From NCBI RefSeq assembly GCF_001476655.1, contig NZ_LDRT01000027.1, forward strand, positions 44,699-108,698: a stretch of 64,000 bases of DNA, given 5' to 3'. The first letter of the stretch is position 1; each line of letters starts with the position of its first letter. The DNA comes from Microbacterium testaceum (GTDB taxonomy: Bacteria; Actinomycetota; Actinomycetes; Actinomycetales; Microbacteriaceae). The notes under the pieces were generated by a model that was not told the DNA's origin, searched no databases, and saw only the letters and a program-made list of their open reading frames with translations. This document shows positions 24,612-33,396 of this stretch, piece after piece. The position numbers and the translations under genes are program-made.

Positions 24612-26459
24612 TCACAGCCTCGTAATATCGCGCGGGATCTTCTTGAACGTGATGTTCAGGGTCAACAACTCCTGGTCGCTAAGCGTGCAGGTATCGGCGT
24701 AAATCACCAAAGCATCCGACACCACCTCAGGAGACAGGGAAGCGATGTATTTGCGGCCCAGATTCGTGACCTCGTCGACTTCGTAGATGAAGTGGTAGGC
24801 GACGTGCCGATCGGTCCCCAAGAAGTACGGATGCGTCTCAGACGACACCTCGGGTGCCGTGGTCTGGGTCTCTGTGAACCAGATGTAGTCACGAATTCGC
24901 TCCGCCGGCACCGCGGGATTCAAAGTGCCATCGACGAGCAGAGGCTCTCCGAGCTCGTAGAAAGAGAAGGAACCACCTGTGCCCGACACATCGAACTCCC
25001 GAGTGTGCGTGGCGACTACCTGCACAAAGGAGGAGCCTGTCTTCCCCGCCACCTTGGTGACCACCTTGGGACGGGACACCGTCGTGTACACCCCCACAGC
25101 GCTGTCAGCGACCTTCGTCGCTTCTGCCAGGATCTCGGGAGCATTTTTCAGCGCGCCCAGAGTGAGCTTCTGCTCGAACAGCACAACCTCTTCCGAGGTC
25201 TCGCCACTGTAGCCATTGATCACGCGACGCACTCGCTCAGCCGTGACTTCTTCTGCGTAGTCACCCAGCTCGACCAGGATGAAGCTGCGATTCCCGCCAT
25301 CCCTCTTGTTGAGGTTCAAAACCGCCTGAGCAGTCGTCCCTGATCCCGCGAACGAGTCGAGGACGATTGCGTTGGGGTTGCTATTGAGGGCGACGAGCCA
25401 TTCGAGCAGGCTGAGCGGCTTAGGCGTGTCGAACTTCTTGGAACCGAAGATCGCCTTAATGACGGCCGTGGCCTCCGCGTTCGTGCCGTAGCCGTCGAGC
25501 CATGTGTTCCAGCCGAACGAACTCCTGACTTCGCGGATCTTCTCATACGGCACCCATCGCTCTGTCTCGCCGTCGACTGACACCCCTTTGTCGTACGGCG
25601 TGAGCTCCCAGTGCGCGAAGCCCGGATTTTCGAGGATTTGTGCCATCCCGCGATGGTCCTTACCCCAACGCCAGTACCCCTCGGTCCCGTCGTTCTTGAC
25701 CGGCAGCACAACTGCTCCGTTCGGAGCCGTGACTGGGAACCACAGTGTGGGCCTGTCGGATCGGTCGGAGGTGGCACCCCACTTGCGCAGCTCGCGACCC
25801 TTCTTATACGGTCCGAACGAGTCGCTGAGATTGAGCGCTCCGCTCTCCTTCTCCTCCATCGCCAGCATGCTCTGGTCGCCCTTGCTGTAGATCAGGAGGT
25901 ACTCGTGCCCGGTACGCAGCGCGGTCTTGTCCTTCCCGCCGCTGGGCTCAGAACGCACAGGCGCATAGGCAAGCCTGTTGGAGGGCCCGAAAATCTCGTC
26001 CATGATCTTGCCGAGGCTGGCGAACTCGTTGTCGTCGATGGAGATGAAAATGACGCCGGTCGGAGCGAGGAGCTTGTGGAGCAGCCGGAGCCGCGGATAC
26101 ATCATGCACAGCCACTTGTCGTGGCGCGAGAGGTCTTCGCCCTCCTTACCAACGACGTCGCCCAACCACTTCTTGATTCTGGGGTCGTTGACGTTGTCGT
26201 TGTAGACCCAGCCTTCGTTGCCCGTGTTGTAGGGCGGGTCGATGTAGACGCAGTCGATTCGCCCTTCGTACTGAGGGAGCAGCGCCTTGAGAGCTTCGAG
26301 ATTATCGCCATGGATGATCATGTTCGGCGATCCGTTGTCGTCCGTCTTCTGACCGCGCTCGTCGAATGAGTACTGCCGGTCAAGGACGCGGAACGGGACG
26401 TCGAGGTGATGGGTGATCACCTTGGCTTTGCCTACCCAATTCAGTTCAGGCACAAGCAT
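24612..26459 (-). CDS. mod: type III DNA methyltransferase, Mod subunit
   Basis: A 615-residue beta-class amino-methyltransferase. The catalytic motif DPPYNTG (from residue 74) precedes the SAM-binding motif DSFAGSGTTAQAVL (about residue 375), the order that defines the beta class and the usual adenine-methylating Mod proteins. Between them lies the target-recognition region, which cannot be decoded by eye. The protein modifies one strand of an asymmetric site and specifies it for Res. AGGAAG sits unusually close to the ATG. It is preceded by a 200-bp GC-rich spacer and the unknown 183-residue gene. Confidence 0.93.
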   Translation of the reverse strand: MLVPELNWVGKAKVITHHLDVPFRVLDRQYSFDERGQKTDDNGSPNMIIHGDNLEALKALLPQYEGRIDCVYIDPPYNTGNEGWVYNDNVNDPRIKKWLGDVVGKEGEDLSRHDKWLCMMYPRLRLLHKLLAPTGVIFISIDDNEFASLGKIMDEIFGPSNRLAYAPVRSEPSGGKDKTALRTGHEYLLIYSKGDQSMLAMEEKESGALNLSDSFGPYKKGRELRKWGATSDRSDRPTLWFPVTAPNGAVVLPVKNDGTEGYWRWGKDHRGMAQILENPGFAHWELTPYDKGVSVDGETERWVPYEKIREVRSSFGWNTWLDGYGTNAEATAVIKAIFGSKKFDTPKPLSLLEWLVALNSNPNAIVLDSFAGSGTTAQAVLNLNKRDGGNRSFILVELGDYAEEVTAERVRRVINGYSGETSEEVVLFEQKLTLGALKNAPEILAEATKVADSAVGVYTTVSRPKVVTKVAGKTGSSFVQVVATHTREFDVSGTGGSFSFYELGEPLLVDGTLNPAVPAERIRDYIWFTETQTTAPEVSSETHPYFLGTDRHVAYHFIYEVDEVTNLGRKYIASLSPEVVSDALVIYADTCTLSDQELLTLNITFKKIPRDITRL

Positions 26460-26667
26460 CTTCCTGTCGATTCAAAGCCTTGGCGCGGCTAAGGGGAATG
26501 GTTCCAGTGAGAGTCACGCTCTTACTCGACAATCACGTTCCCGGCGGTTGGGAATGTCGCCGAGGAGCGCCCGGACCGCAGCGAAGCGAGGACCGGACGC
26601 ACCGCAGAGCGGCGCACCCAACCGCCGAGCCGGCCGGAGGCCGGCCTTGAACGAGTAAAGAAAGTTC

Positions 26668-27219
26668 TCACAGCTCGTCGTCGCCGAGTCGCTCCAGGGC
26701 ACGGCTCGCAGCACGCGCCTTGTCAGCCGCTGGCAGCCAGGGGTGGAAGCCCCGCTGCGACTCGGCTTCCTCCATCGCTCGATCAAGCGCATCGGAGATG
26801 CCGCGGAGATCCGCGAAGCCGAGCGCACGGATGCCGGTGCGGATCGCGTCGAGGTTGGGTTCCGCTGAGAGGAGTGCCTCGATCGCCTGGACGGTCTTCG
26901 GCGTGTAGCGCTTTGCGAAGGACTGCGTGATCGCTCCCTGCATTGCAGCGAGTTCGCCGATCGGCGGCTTCGGCTGGTGAAACTTGTGCGTGTAGGCGTT
27001 GAAGACGCTGCGATAGTCCCGGGTGGCGCGATCTGCGGCCTCCGCTGCCCACGACATCTGCAGGAACGCTTCGTCGTGGTTCTGCGGGGTCTCGCCGCTG
27101 ATCTTCTGAGTATCCATTGCCTCGACCCCGGCAGCGGCTCGCTCCTTGAGCCGTTGGAGGACGTTGCGAACCGGGTCGGGAACGACGCCCCACGTCGGCA
27201 GTGCCGGCAGCTCGCTCAT
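26668..27219 (-). CDS. unknown protein upstream of the type III RM operon
   Basis: A 183-residue, mostly helical protein without signal or membrane segments; I do not recognise it. It contains EAFLQMSWAAEAADRATRDY, a KRYTPKTVQAIEALL helix and a C-terminal DKARAASRALERLGDDEL. A strong GGAGGAG lies 6 nt before the ATG. It has the same orientation as mod and res but is separated from mod by about 200 bp of GC-rich palindromic sequence, so it may or may not belong to the same transcript. It could be an accessory of the restriction system or a control factor of the element; both are guesses. Confidence 0.65.
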   Translation of the reverse strand: MSELPALPTWGVVPDPVRNVLQRLKERAAAGVEAMDTQKISGETPQNHDEAFLQMSWAAEAADRATRDYRSVFNAYTHKFHQPKPPIGELAAMQGAITQSFAKRYTPKTVQAIEALLSAEPNLDAIRTGIRALGFADLRGISDALDRAMEEAESQRGFHPWLPAADKARAASRALERLGDDEL

Positions 27220-27373
27220 GGTGACTCCTCCACGGCTCTGAGCTTACTCGTGTGCCGTTTTTCTGCGAGTGGCGACATCAGAAGCGCTCGGTGAGAAAAA
27301 GGTTGACTACCTGAGCGGGAAGTGTGATGCTGGTCCCGTGAGCAAAAAGTTCACCAGTTGAGAGGAACTAGTA

Positions 27374-27772
27374 ATGGCAATCCAGTCAGCAATCCCGGTC
27401 AGCTTCGACGCGTTCTTCCCGCGCGGGGCGTTCGTCGTCGGCGAGGTCGAGCCGATCGTCAAGTGGTCCGACGACGGCGAGCGGCAGGGGCAGGATCTCG
27501 ACAAGAACTCCGGTCACCCGCTCTGGCAGGTCCGCGTGATCGACGCCGACCCCGACGCCAAGAAGGGCCAGGGCGAGGTCACCGTCAAGATCGCGAGCAT
27601 CTCCGAGCCGCAGCTGCCGCCCGAACTGAACGGCCTGCCGTTCCGCCCGGCCGTGTTCGAGGGCCTCACCGTGACGCCGTACGTCAAGGAGGGGCAGGGG
27701 CGTCCCCGCGTCGCCTACTCGCTCCGCGCCCGCGAAATGAAGCCGGCGCCCAAGCCGCGGGGTGCCGAGTAA
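27374..27772 (+). CDS. Pra-like activator of AICE replication and excision (SCO3933 family)
   Basis: A 132-residue protein of the family found at the front of pSAM2-type actinomycete integrative elements, where Pra activates the replication, integration and excision genes. Recognisable parts are IPVSFDAFFPRGAFVVGEV near the N-terminus, HPLWQVRVIDADP and GLTVTPYVKEG. AGAGGAAC lies about 6 nt before the ATG, and a -35-like TTGACT is at 27302. Its TAA overlaps the ATG of the next gene by one base (TAATG), so it is translationally coupled to the DNA translocase. Confidence 0.8.
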   Translation: MAIQSAIPVSFDAFFPRGAFVVGEVEPIVKWSDDGERQGQDLDKNSGHPLWQVRVIDADPDAKKGQGEVTVKIASISEPQLPPELNGLPFRPAVFEGLTVTPYVKEGQGRPRVAYSLRAREMKPAPKPRGAE

Positions 27773-29190
27773 TGCGAACCGCCGTGCCGCGCGAGCTGCG
27801 GAGCTGGGGTGACGAGATCGGCATTCTCCTGCGCCGGTGGTGGTGGGCTGCGGCGATCGTGGTGGTCGTCTCGTGGCTGCCGCCGGTGCCGGCCGTGCAG
27901 GTTGCGTTCAACATCGGATGCCTGGCTCTTGTCCTCCTGCTCGGCGTCTGGGTGACGGTCACTGCTCTGCGGATGCCGCGTCGCCCCGAGGAGAAGTGGA
28001 AGCGCGATGTCTCGCGCAACATCCTCGCGAGCTGGCCCAGCGTCGCGATGCGCGTCGGCCTCGGCGCCCCCGGCTACGGCACGCGCGGCATGGTGGTTCC
28101 CGCAATCAGCACCCCAGTGTGGCAGGGCTGGACTTGTGCGGTCGGCGTTGCCCTCCCTCAGGGACTCGGCCGTGAGCATCTGCAGGTGGAGGCAGATCTT
28201 CTCGCGCAGGCCTTCGGTGCACGCCGCGCGACGGTCCACGGCGAGCACATCGGCGCCATGGCGCTGCGGCTCGAATACGTCGATGCACTCGAGTTCGCGT
28301 TCTCCCTCGACCTGCCCGCGGCGTGGGACGGCAAGACGGTCCCCATGGGCAGAGACGCAACGGGCGGACCGTGGTCGCTTCGCCTCGGTCCTCACACCCT
28401 CGTGGCCGGCGCGTCGGGTAGCGGCAAGGCGTCGCTGGTGTGGGGTCTGCTTCTCGGGCTCGCCGAACCGATCCATACCGGCCTGGTCGAGGTCTGGGGG
28501 ATCGATCGTAAGGGCGGCATGGAACTCGCTCTCGGGCGCTCGTTGCTCACGCGGTTCGCCGCCGACGCTGAGCGCTCGGTGATTCTGCTCGAGGATGCCG
28601 TCGCCGCGATGCAGCAGCGAGCTAAAGATCTCGCGGGCAAGACGCGACAGCACGTCGCGACCCTCGACAGCCCGACGATCGTCGTGCTGATCGACGAGCT
28701 CGCGGCACTCACTGCCTACGAGACCGACCGTGATCTGCTCCGCCGGGCCAACGCCGCACTCGCGACCCTCGCCTCACAGGGCCGCGCTGTCGGGTTTATC
28801 GTGTTCGCCTGCCTCCAGGACCCGCGAAAGGAGACGTTGCCGGCGCGCGGCCTCTTCACTCAGACGGTCGGTCTCCGATTGCGCGACCGTATGGAGACCG
28901 CGATGGTCCTCGGCGACGGAGCAGTCGCGGCAGGTGCACGCTGTCACGAAATCTCGCCGAACACACCCGGCGTCGCCTACGTCCTCCCCGAAGACGGTCG
29001 TCCGCCTGAGCGCGTCCGCGCCGGCCTGATCACTGACGACATGATCCGTGACGTCGCGGCCCGTTATGCCGCGCCGCGGCAGGTGCCTGTCGTCGTTCCC
29101 GAGCCTCCCGCTCCTGAAGAGCGTCAGCCCCGCCCACCTCGTGCGCCGCGAGCCCCGCGACGCACCTCACGAAAGGAAACCGCATCATGA
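27772..29190 (+). CDS. TraSA-like FtsK/SpoIIIE DNA translocase for conjugation
   Basis: A 472-residue ATPase. Two membrane segments (residues about 24-36 and 43-65) precede a RecA-like motor with Walker A GASGSGKAS (residues 213-221) and Walker B IVVLIDELAAL. In actinomycete integrative and conjugative elements this single protein moves double-stranded DNA between mycelia or cells. The Walker A carries Ala where most P-loops have Ser/Thr; close relatives in these elements also vary there. The C-terminus is Pro/Arg-rich. It overlaps the preceding gene by one base and the following lipoprotein by four (ATGA). Confidence 0.88.
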   Translation: MRTAVPRELRSWGDEIGILLRRWWWAAAIVVVVSWLPPVPAVQVAFNIGCLALVLLLGVWVTVTALRMPRRPEEKWKRDVSRNILASWPSVAMRVGLGAPGYGTRGMVVPAISTPVWQGWTCAVGVALPQGLGREHLQVEADLLAQAFGARRATVHGEHIGAMALRLEYVDALEFAFSLDLPAAWDGKTVPMGRDATGGPWSLRLGPHTLVAGASGSGKASLVWGLLLGLAEPIHTGLVEVWGIDRKGGMELALGRSLLTRFAADAERSVILLEDAVAAMQQRAKDLAGKTRQHVATLDSPTIVVLIDELAALTAYETDRDLLRRANAALATLASQGRAVGFIVFACLQDPRKETLPARGLFTQTVGLRLRDRMETAMVLGDGAVAAGARCHEISPNTPGVAYVLPEDGRPPERVRAGLITDDMIRDVAARYAAPRQVPVVVPEPPAPEERQPRPPRAPRAPRRTSRKETAS

Positions 29191-29615
29191 ACAGCATCCG
29201 TGGTCTCGCATCTGCCGCCATGGTTGGCCTCGTCGCGGCGCTCGTCCTGTCGGGATGTGCGGCGCCGACTGGGAGCCCGTCACCCACCCCAAGTCGCCAG
29301 ACGACCGGGGCACGCCCCGCTGACGTTCTTGCGCCCTGCAACCTGGGGGAGAAGTGGGACCGCGCCGCCATGCTCAAGGTCGCACGATACGACGCGCCCG
29401 CCGTCGACGACAGTCTGCTCGACGACTACGGGCCGACCATCGCAAACAACTCCTGCTCGGACGCAGCGATCATCAACTGGCAGGAGCTGCGTCGCGAGAC
29501 CGACGAGAGCGATGAGATCTGCCGCATCACCTGGTACGACGACCCTTTCATGGGCCTGACCTACCCGATCGGCTGCGCGGTGCCCGTGATGGTGGTGACC
29601 GATGCGTCTCGATGA
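29187..29615 (+). CDS. lipoprotein encoded within the conjugation module
   Basis: A 142-residue lipoprotein: signal peptide with lipobox LSGC (Cys about residue 23), then a Pro/Ser/Thr linker and a small domain with CNLGEKWD, a cysteine in ANNSC, ICRITWYDD and GCAVPVMVV. The four mature cysteines could form two disulfides. It overlaps traSA by 4 bp and repSA by 14 bp, so it is part of the AICE operon. Its role is unknown; surface exclusion or a mating-surface function would fit the position. Confidence 0.75.
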   Translation: MNSIRGLASAAMVGLVAALVLSGCAAPTGSPSPTPSRQTTGARPADVLAPCNLGEKWDRAAMLKVARYDAPAVDDSLLDDYGPTIANNSCSDAAIINWQELRRETDESDEICRITWYDDPFMGLTYPIGCAVPVMVVTDASR

Positions 29616-30969
29616 ATCCGTCGCACGGCGGCTCCGCAGCGAGGAATACGACCGTTGGATGCACAACGTCGCCTCGACGGGCTACTGCCTCAACCCGGTG
29701 CGTCTCGTCGGGTCCTCGACGACGCTCCACGAGGCATCCGGCGAGGTCCTCTCGGAGTACTCGTCCGCGCGCGAGCCGGACGGCGTCACCTTCACCCGGT
29801 GCGGCAATCGACGCGCCACACGCTGCGAGTCCTGCAGTTACGAGTACAAGGGCGACACCTGGCACATGATCATGGCCGGCGCTGCGGGTGGGATGAAGGA
29901 GGTGCCAGAGGAGGTCGCCGAGCACCCGATGGTCTTCCTCACGCTCACTGCCCCGTCGTTTGGAGCGGTGCACACGACCGCGGTCGACCGCCGCACCGGA
30001 GTCTGCGAGCACGGCAAGCCGAGAGGATGCCGCTGCCACCATGACAACGATGACCCGCAGCGGGGTGATGCGGTGTGCGCCGAGTGCTACGACTACGTCG
30101 GTCACGTCGTCTGGCAGTACCACGCGCCTGAACTGTGGCGTCGGTTCACGATCCGGCTGCGCCGCGAGCTGGCTCGATCGCTCGGCCTGACGCAGCGCGC
30201 AGCGGCCCGCGTCGTACGGCTGCAGTTCGCGAAGGTCGCCGAATTTCAGCGTCGAGGGGTGGTGCATTTCCATGCGATCATCCGGCTCGACGGCATCCAT
30301 CAGCAGCTTCCGTTTCCGGCGCCGCCGGCCGCGGTGTCGACCGATCACCTCGTGGCCGCAATCCAATCTGCGGTGAAGAAGACGAGCGTCGCTGCGGCTC
30401 AGCTTCCTGGCGACGCCAGGACTCGCACGCTCACCTGGGGCAAGCAGTTCGACGTGCGGCCGATCGTGCGTCGCGAGGGTCTTGACGGTGCACTGTCCGA
30501 CCGCGCTGTGGCCGCTTACATCGCGAAGTACGCCACGAAAGCGACCGAAGACCTCGAGCCGACTGGCGCCGGCCGTGACCACATCAAGCGCATCAAATCG
30601 ACCGTCCGCGAGCTGGCGGCTGTCGTCGATCCGGAAGGTCCGTACGAGCAGCTCCACCGTTGGGACGGGATGCTCGGCTTCCGCGGCCATTTCTCGACGA
30701 AGTCGCGGCGCTACTCGGTGACGCTCGGCTCGCTCCGCGGCGCGCGACGGACCTGGCGCCTCCAGCACCTGCTCGCAAAGACGAAGCCGACCGAGGAGAT
30801 CCGCCCCGACGAGGTGCTCATCATCGGCTCCTGGGCATACGCGGGCATGGGCTGGCTCACGAACGGCGACAAAGCACTCGCGAGAGAGGCAGCGGATGCC
30901 GCCCGCCAGTGGCGCCACGATCGCGCACGAGACCGCAACACCCCACCTACCGAAAGGAGCACGACATGA
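29602..30969 (+). CDS. repSA: RepSA-like rolling-circle replication initiator
   Basis: A 455-residue Rep protein of the pSAM2/SLP1 type. The N-terminal region carries paired cysteines (CESC, CHH-rich GCRCHHDND, CAECYDY) likely to bind zinc. The HUH metal motif is VVHFHAII (His 222 and 224). The candidate nucleophile tyrosines are in AAYIAKYATK (306 and 310). It nicks the double-strand origin and starts rolling-circle replication of the excised element. The origin is often inside or next to such genes; I could not locate it. It is coupled to the excisionase gene by ATGA. Confidence 0.9.
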   Translation: MRLDESVARRLRSEEYDRWMHNVASTGYCLNPVRLVGSSTTLHEASGEVLSEYSSAREPDGVTFTRCGNRRATRCESCSYEYKGDTWHMIMAGAAGGMKEVPEEVAEHPMVFLTLTAPSFGAVHTTAVDRRTGVCEHGKPRGCRCHHDNDDPQRGDAVCAECYDYVGHVVWQYHAPELWRRFTIRLRRELARSLGLTQRAAARVVRLQFAKVAEFQRRGVVHFHAIIRLDGIHQQLPFPAPPAAVSTDHLVAAIQSAVKKTSVAAAQLPGDARTRTLTWGKQFDVRPIVRREGLDGALSDRAVAAYIAKYATKATEDLEPTGAGRDHIKRIKSTVRELAAVVDPEGPYEQLHRWDGMLGFRGHFSTKSRRYSVTLGSLRGARRTWRLQHLLAKTKPTEEIRPDEVLIIGSWAYAGMGWLTNGDKALAREAADAARQWRHDRARDRNTPPTERSTT

Positions 30970-31208
30970 CCACTCACACGCTCGTCGACGACCCCGAGAT
31001 CGACGTCGCCGACAACTCCGAGCAGAACGGTTACCTGACTCGCCGCGAGGCGGCCGCACTCTGCCGCGTGCCGCTGTCGACTTTCGACTCGCTGCGGCGG
31101 CAGAACCGGTTCCCGTTCCCCGACGCGCACATGGGCAAGCACATGCTCTGGCGGGCATCGACCATCGCAGCGTTCCTCGAGGCAGGCGGTACCCGCGGTG
31201 TCGGCTGA
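30966..31208 (+). CDS. xis: Xis, excisionase-type winged-helix protein
   Basis: An 80-residue MerR-like winged helix of the excisionase family: YLTRREAAALCRVPLSTFDS forms the helix-turn-helix and FPFPDAHMGKHMLWRASTI the wing. It steers the integrase toward excision by bending att DNA. ATG overlaps the repSA stop (ATGA), and its 3' end overlaps int by 11 bp. Confidence 0.88.
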   Translation: MTTHTLVDDPEIDVADNSEQNGYLTRREAAALCRVPLSTFDSLRRQNRFPFPDAHMGKHMLWRASTIAAFLEAGGTRGVG

Positions 31209-32346
31209 AAGAAGCCAACGGGTCGACCCGAAGACACGGCGCCCGCTGCCTGAGGGCATCCGCTTCCGCAAGGATCGCGGCAAGTATCAGGTGCGGGTTT
31301 GGGCAATCGGGCTTAACGGGGAGCAGCGAGAACGGTCGACGTTTGTCGAGACTCTCGCCGAAGCGAAGAAGCTCCGCGCTGAGACCCTCACTCGCCGCTA
31401 TCCCGATGGCGATATGACGCTCGCCCAGTGGCACTCGCGGCACTGGTCGGTCATCGAGGGCAGTGTGCGTGCGTCGACCGCTCGTGCCTATGAGCGCGGC
31501 TGGCGCCTGCGTGTGAAGCCGTGGCTCGGACACGTGAGGCTCGAGAAGCTCACGGCGGGCGTCATCGAGGAAGCGATCGCCGGATGGGAGGGGAGCACTT
31601 CCACGCGGATCGATGCGCTCTCGGTGCTGAGCCGGCTCCTCGACGGCGCGGTCCGCGCACACCTGGTGCCCCTGAACCAGGCGCGTCTCGCGCGTCGGCC
31701 GAAGTCGGAGTCGGCGACGAGCCTGCGCTCTCGCGCGCTTACGGCCGCGGAGGTGCCTACGCTGCTCGCAGCGATCGATGATGCGCACTATCGGCGCTAC
31801 ATTGCCGCTCTCGTCTACACCGGTATGCGCGCCAATGAGGCGACGGCATTGCGCATGGAAGACGTCGATCTTGCGCATCGGACGATCCACGTGCGTCGGG
31901 CATTCAGCATCGGCGCGGACGGACGCGGGGTCGAGCTGACGCCGAAGAGCCACAAGGAGCGGGACGTCCCGATCCCGACACCGCTCGTCGCTCCGCTGAC
32001 CGAGGCCATGGCCGGCAAGCACCGCGGCGACCTCGTGTTCACGGGTCCTCGGGGCGGGCGGATCAACGCCTCCAACGTGCGCCGCGCGATCGACTGGAAG
32101 ACGCTCCGCGCGAAGCTGCACCGGGACGACCTCCGGCTCCACGACCTACGCCATACGCTCGCCACCATGCTGTTCGATGCCGGCGCGTCCGCGAACGACG
32201 TGCAGGCGGTACTCGGCCACTCGAGCATGCAGATGACCGAGCGATACAGCCGCGCTCGGTCCGACGTCGCCAAGCGGGCGGCCGCCGCAATCGACTCGCT
32301 GTTCGGCTCGGGCCTCGGTCAAGCTGAGAGAGGCGGCGATTCATGA
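31198..32346 (+). CDS. int: tyrosine integrase of the element
   Basis: A 382-residue site-specific tyrosine recombinase. The N-terminal arm-binding region (IRFRKDRGKYQVRVWAIG) is followed by a SAM-like core-binding domain and the catalytic domain: Arg 211 in YTGMRANE, His 315 and Arg 318 in LHDLRHT, His 341 in LGHSS and the nucleophile Tyr 350 in TERYSRA. It should integrate the element into tRNA-Phe at the 44-bp repeats. The start is GTG 31198. Odd point: it is 8.3 kb from the nearer attachment site, whereas AICE integrases normally lie beside attP. Confidence 0.92.
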   Translation: MSAERSQRVDPKTRRPLPEGIRFRKDRGKYQVRVWAIGLNGEQRERSTFVETLAEAKKLRAETLTRRYPDGDMTLAQWHSRHWSVIEGSVRASTARAYERGWRLRVKPWLGHVRLEKLTAGVIEEAIAGWEGSTSTRIDALSVLSRLLDGAVRAHLVPLNQARLARRPKSESATSLRSRALTAAEVPTLLAAIDDAHYRRYIAALVYTGMRANEATALRMEDVDLAHRTIHVRRAFSIGADGRGVELTPKSHKERDVPIPTPLVAPLTEAMAGKHRGDLVFTGPRGGRINASNVRRAIDWKTLRAKLHRDDLRLHDLRHTLATMLFDAGASANDVQAVLGHSSMQMTERYSRARSDVAKRAAAAIDSLFGSGLGQAERGGDS

Positions 32347-32951
32347 TCATCCGGAACGAAGACGGCACCATGACGCTCGGCGCTGACCGGCTGCCAGGCA
32401 GCGTATGGGGCTCCAACCTGCGAGCGATCCTGCCGACGTCCAGGTGGGTAGCGCTAAGTCGCAGGACTGCAGAGCGCGCCGGCCGAGTGTGCGAGGTGTG
32501 TGATCAGCCGTCGTTCTACGGCGAGGGCACGCGGAACCCGGACTGTCATGAGATGTGGGAGTTCGACAGAAACGGATCTCACCCTGTCCAGCGGCTCACC
32601 GGGGTGATCGCGCTGTGCGGCGCCTGCCATGAAACACAGCACTCCGGGCTGGCGGAGCTCAACGATCGGTGGGAGTCCGTCATCGCGACCTTGTGCCGAG
32701 TGAACGGGTGGGACCGAGCGGATGCTGAGGCAGACATCGGGCGCTCTCGCGATCGCTACCGCGACCTTTCGAGCATGGAGTGGGATCTGGATCTCACGCT
32801 GATTGACGGGTGGGTCACGCTCGATGGGTATCCCGATCTCCTGATCCCGTCCGAGGGTCGTGCGACTCTGGGAAACACGCTCGACAAGACCAAGCGGAAG
32901 CTCTCGCTCGTCGTCGGCGCCGAGATCCCGGACGCGATTTGGAGGTGGTGA
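32343..32951 (+). CDS. HNH-like zinc-finger protein
   Basis: A 202-residue protein with a zinc-bound HNH-type fold: CEVC (residues 50-53), a CHEMWEFD strand with His 69 and Glu 70, then LCGACHETQH (Cys 92, Cys 95, His 96, His 100). The C-terminal half (RADAEADIGRSRDRYRDLS, then DGWVTLDGYPDLL) is not known to me. The ATG overlaps the integrase stop (ATGA), so it is co-translated with the mobility genes. It may be a nuclease of the element or a toxin whose partner is the small downstream gene. Confidence 0.65.
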   Translation: MIIRNEDGTMTLGADRLPGSVWGSNLRAILPTSRWVALSRRTAERAGRVCEVCDQPSFYGEGTRNPDCHEMWEFDRNGSHPVQRLTGVIALCGACHETQHSGLAELNDRWESVIATLCRVNGWDRADAEADIGRSRDRYRDLSSMEWDLDLTLIDGWVTLDGYPDLLIPSEGRATLGNTLDKTKRKLSLVVGAEIPDAIWRW

Positions 32952-32952
32952 T

Positions 32953-33207
32953 GTGAGCGGGTCGGAGTCGCAGTTCGCGACCGCAATGGATGTAGTCCGC
33001 GCCGCAGCGAGGGGCGATATCTCGCGCGAAGAACTGGTGAGGACGCTTCGCTCGTGGACATATGAGCCGCAGTACAAGACGACCGGCCTCGCGGATGACT
33101 GGGAAACCCGGCCGAACAGCTTCGATGCCGTCGAGTACGCCTTCATTGCAGATCTGATTGACGAGCACGACTACGAACTCATCTTCCGACGACTCGACAA
33201 CGACTGA
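32953..33207 (+). CDS. small acidic protein paired with the HNH-like gene
   Basis: An 84-residue acidic protein (SREELVRTLRSWTYEPQY, then NSFDAVEYAFIADLIDEHDY). GGAGG lies 7 nt before the GTG start, and it follows the HNH-like stop by one base. Size, charge and tight coupling would suit an immunity or inhibitor protein, or an anti-restriction protein, but no motif confirms that. The following 190 bp up to merR carry nothing I can name. Confidence 0.6.
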   Translation: MSGSESQFATAMDVVRAAARGDISREELVRTLRSWTYEPQYKTTGLADDWETRPNSFDAVEYAFIADLIDEHDYELIFRRLDND

Positions 33208-33396
33208 GAGTCTCTGATCGCATCGCGCCGCGGCGTTCCAGCCCGGGCCAGCCATCAACGTCTACCCGCAGTGGCGTAGAGCTATCCTGGCAGGTTATGA
33301 AAAATCAGGATCTAGATGTTGCTGGCCATAACGTTGTGGTCACGTAGGAAGGTCGCGGCAGGAGGCTCCGCCTCTGCGCGCGTCATCTCGGATTGG

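Noticed and set aside
26413..26658. Plus-strand frame over the GC-rich spacer upstream of mod
   Set aside because: Begins inside mod in antisense and consists of low-complexity Arg/Pro/Ala sequence over palindromes.
27772..29190. Walker A with Ala in place of Ser/Thr in TraSA taken as a sign of inactivation
   Set aside because: TraSA-type translocases from actinomycete elements commonly vary at this position, and Walker B and the rest of the motor are intact.
29548..32142. Long minus-strand frame opposite repSA, xis and int
   Set aside because: Arg/Ala-rich antisense shadow of three well-recognised plus-strand genes.
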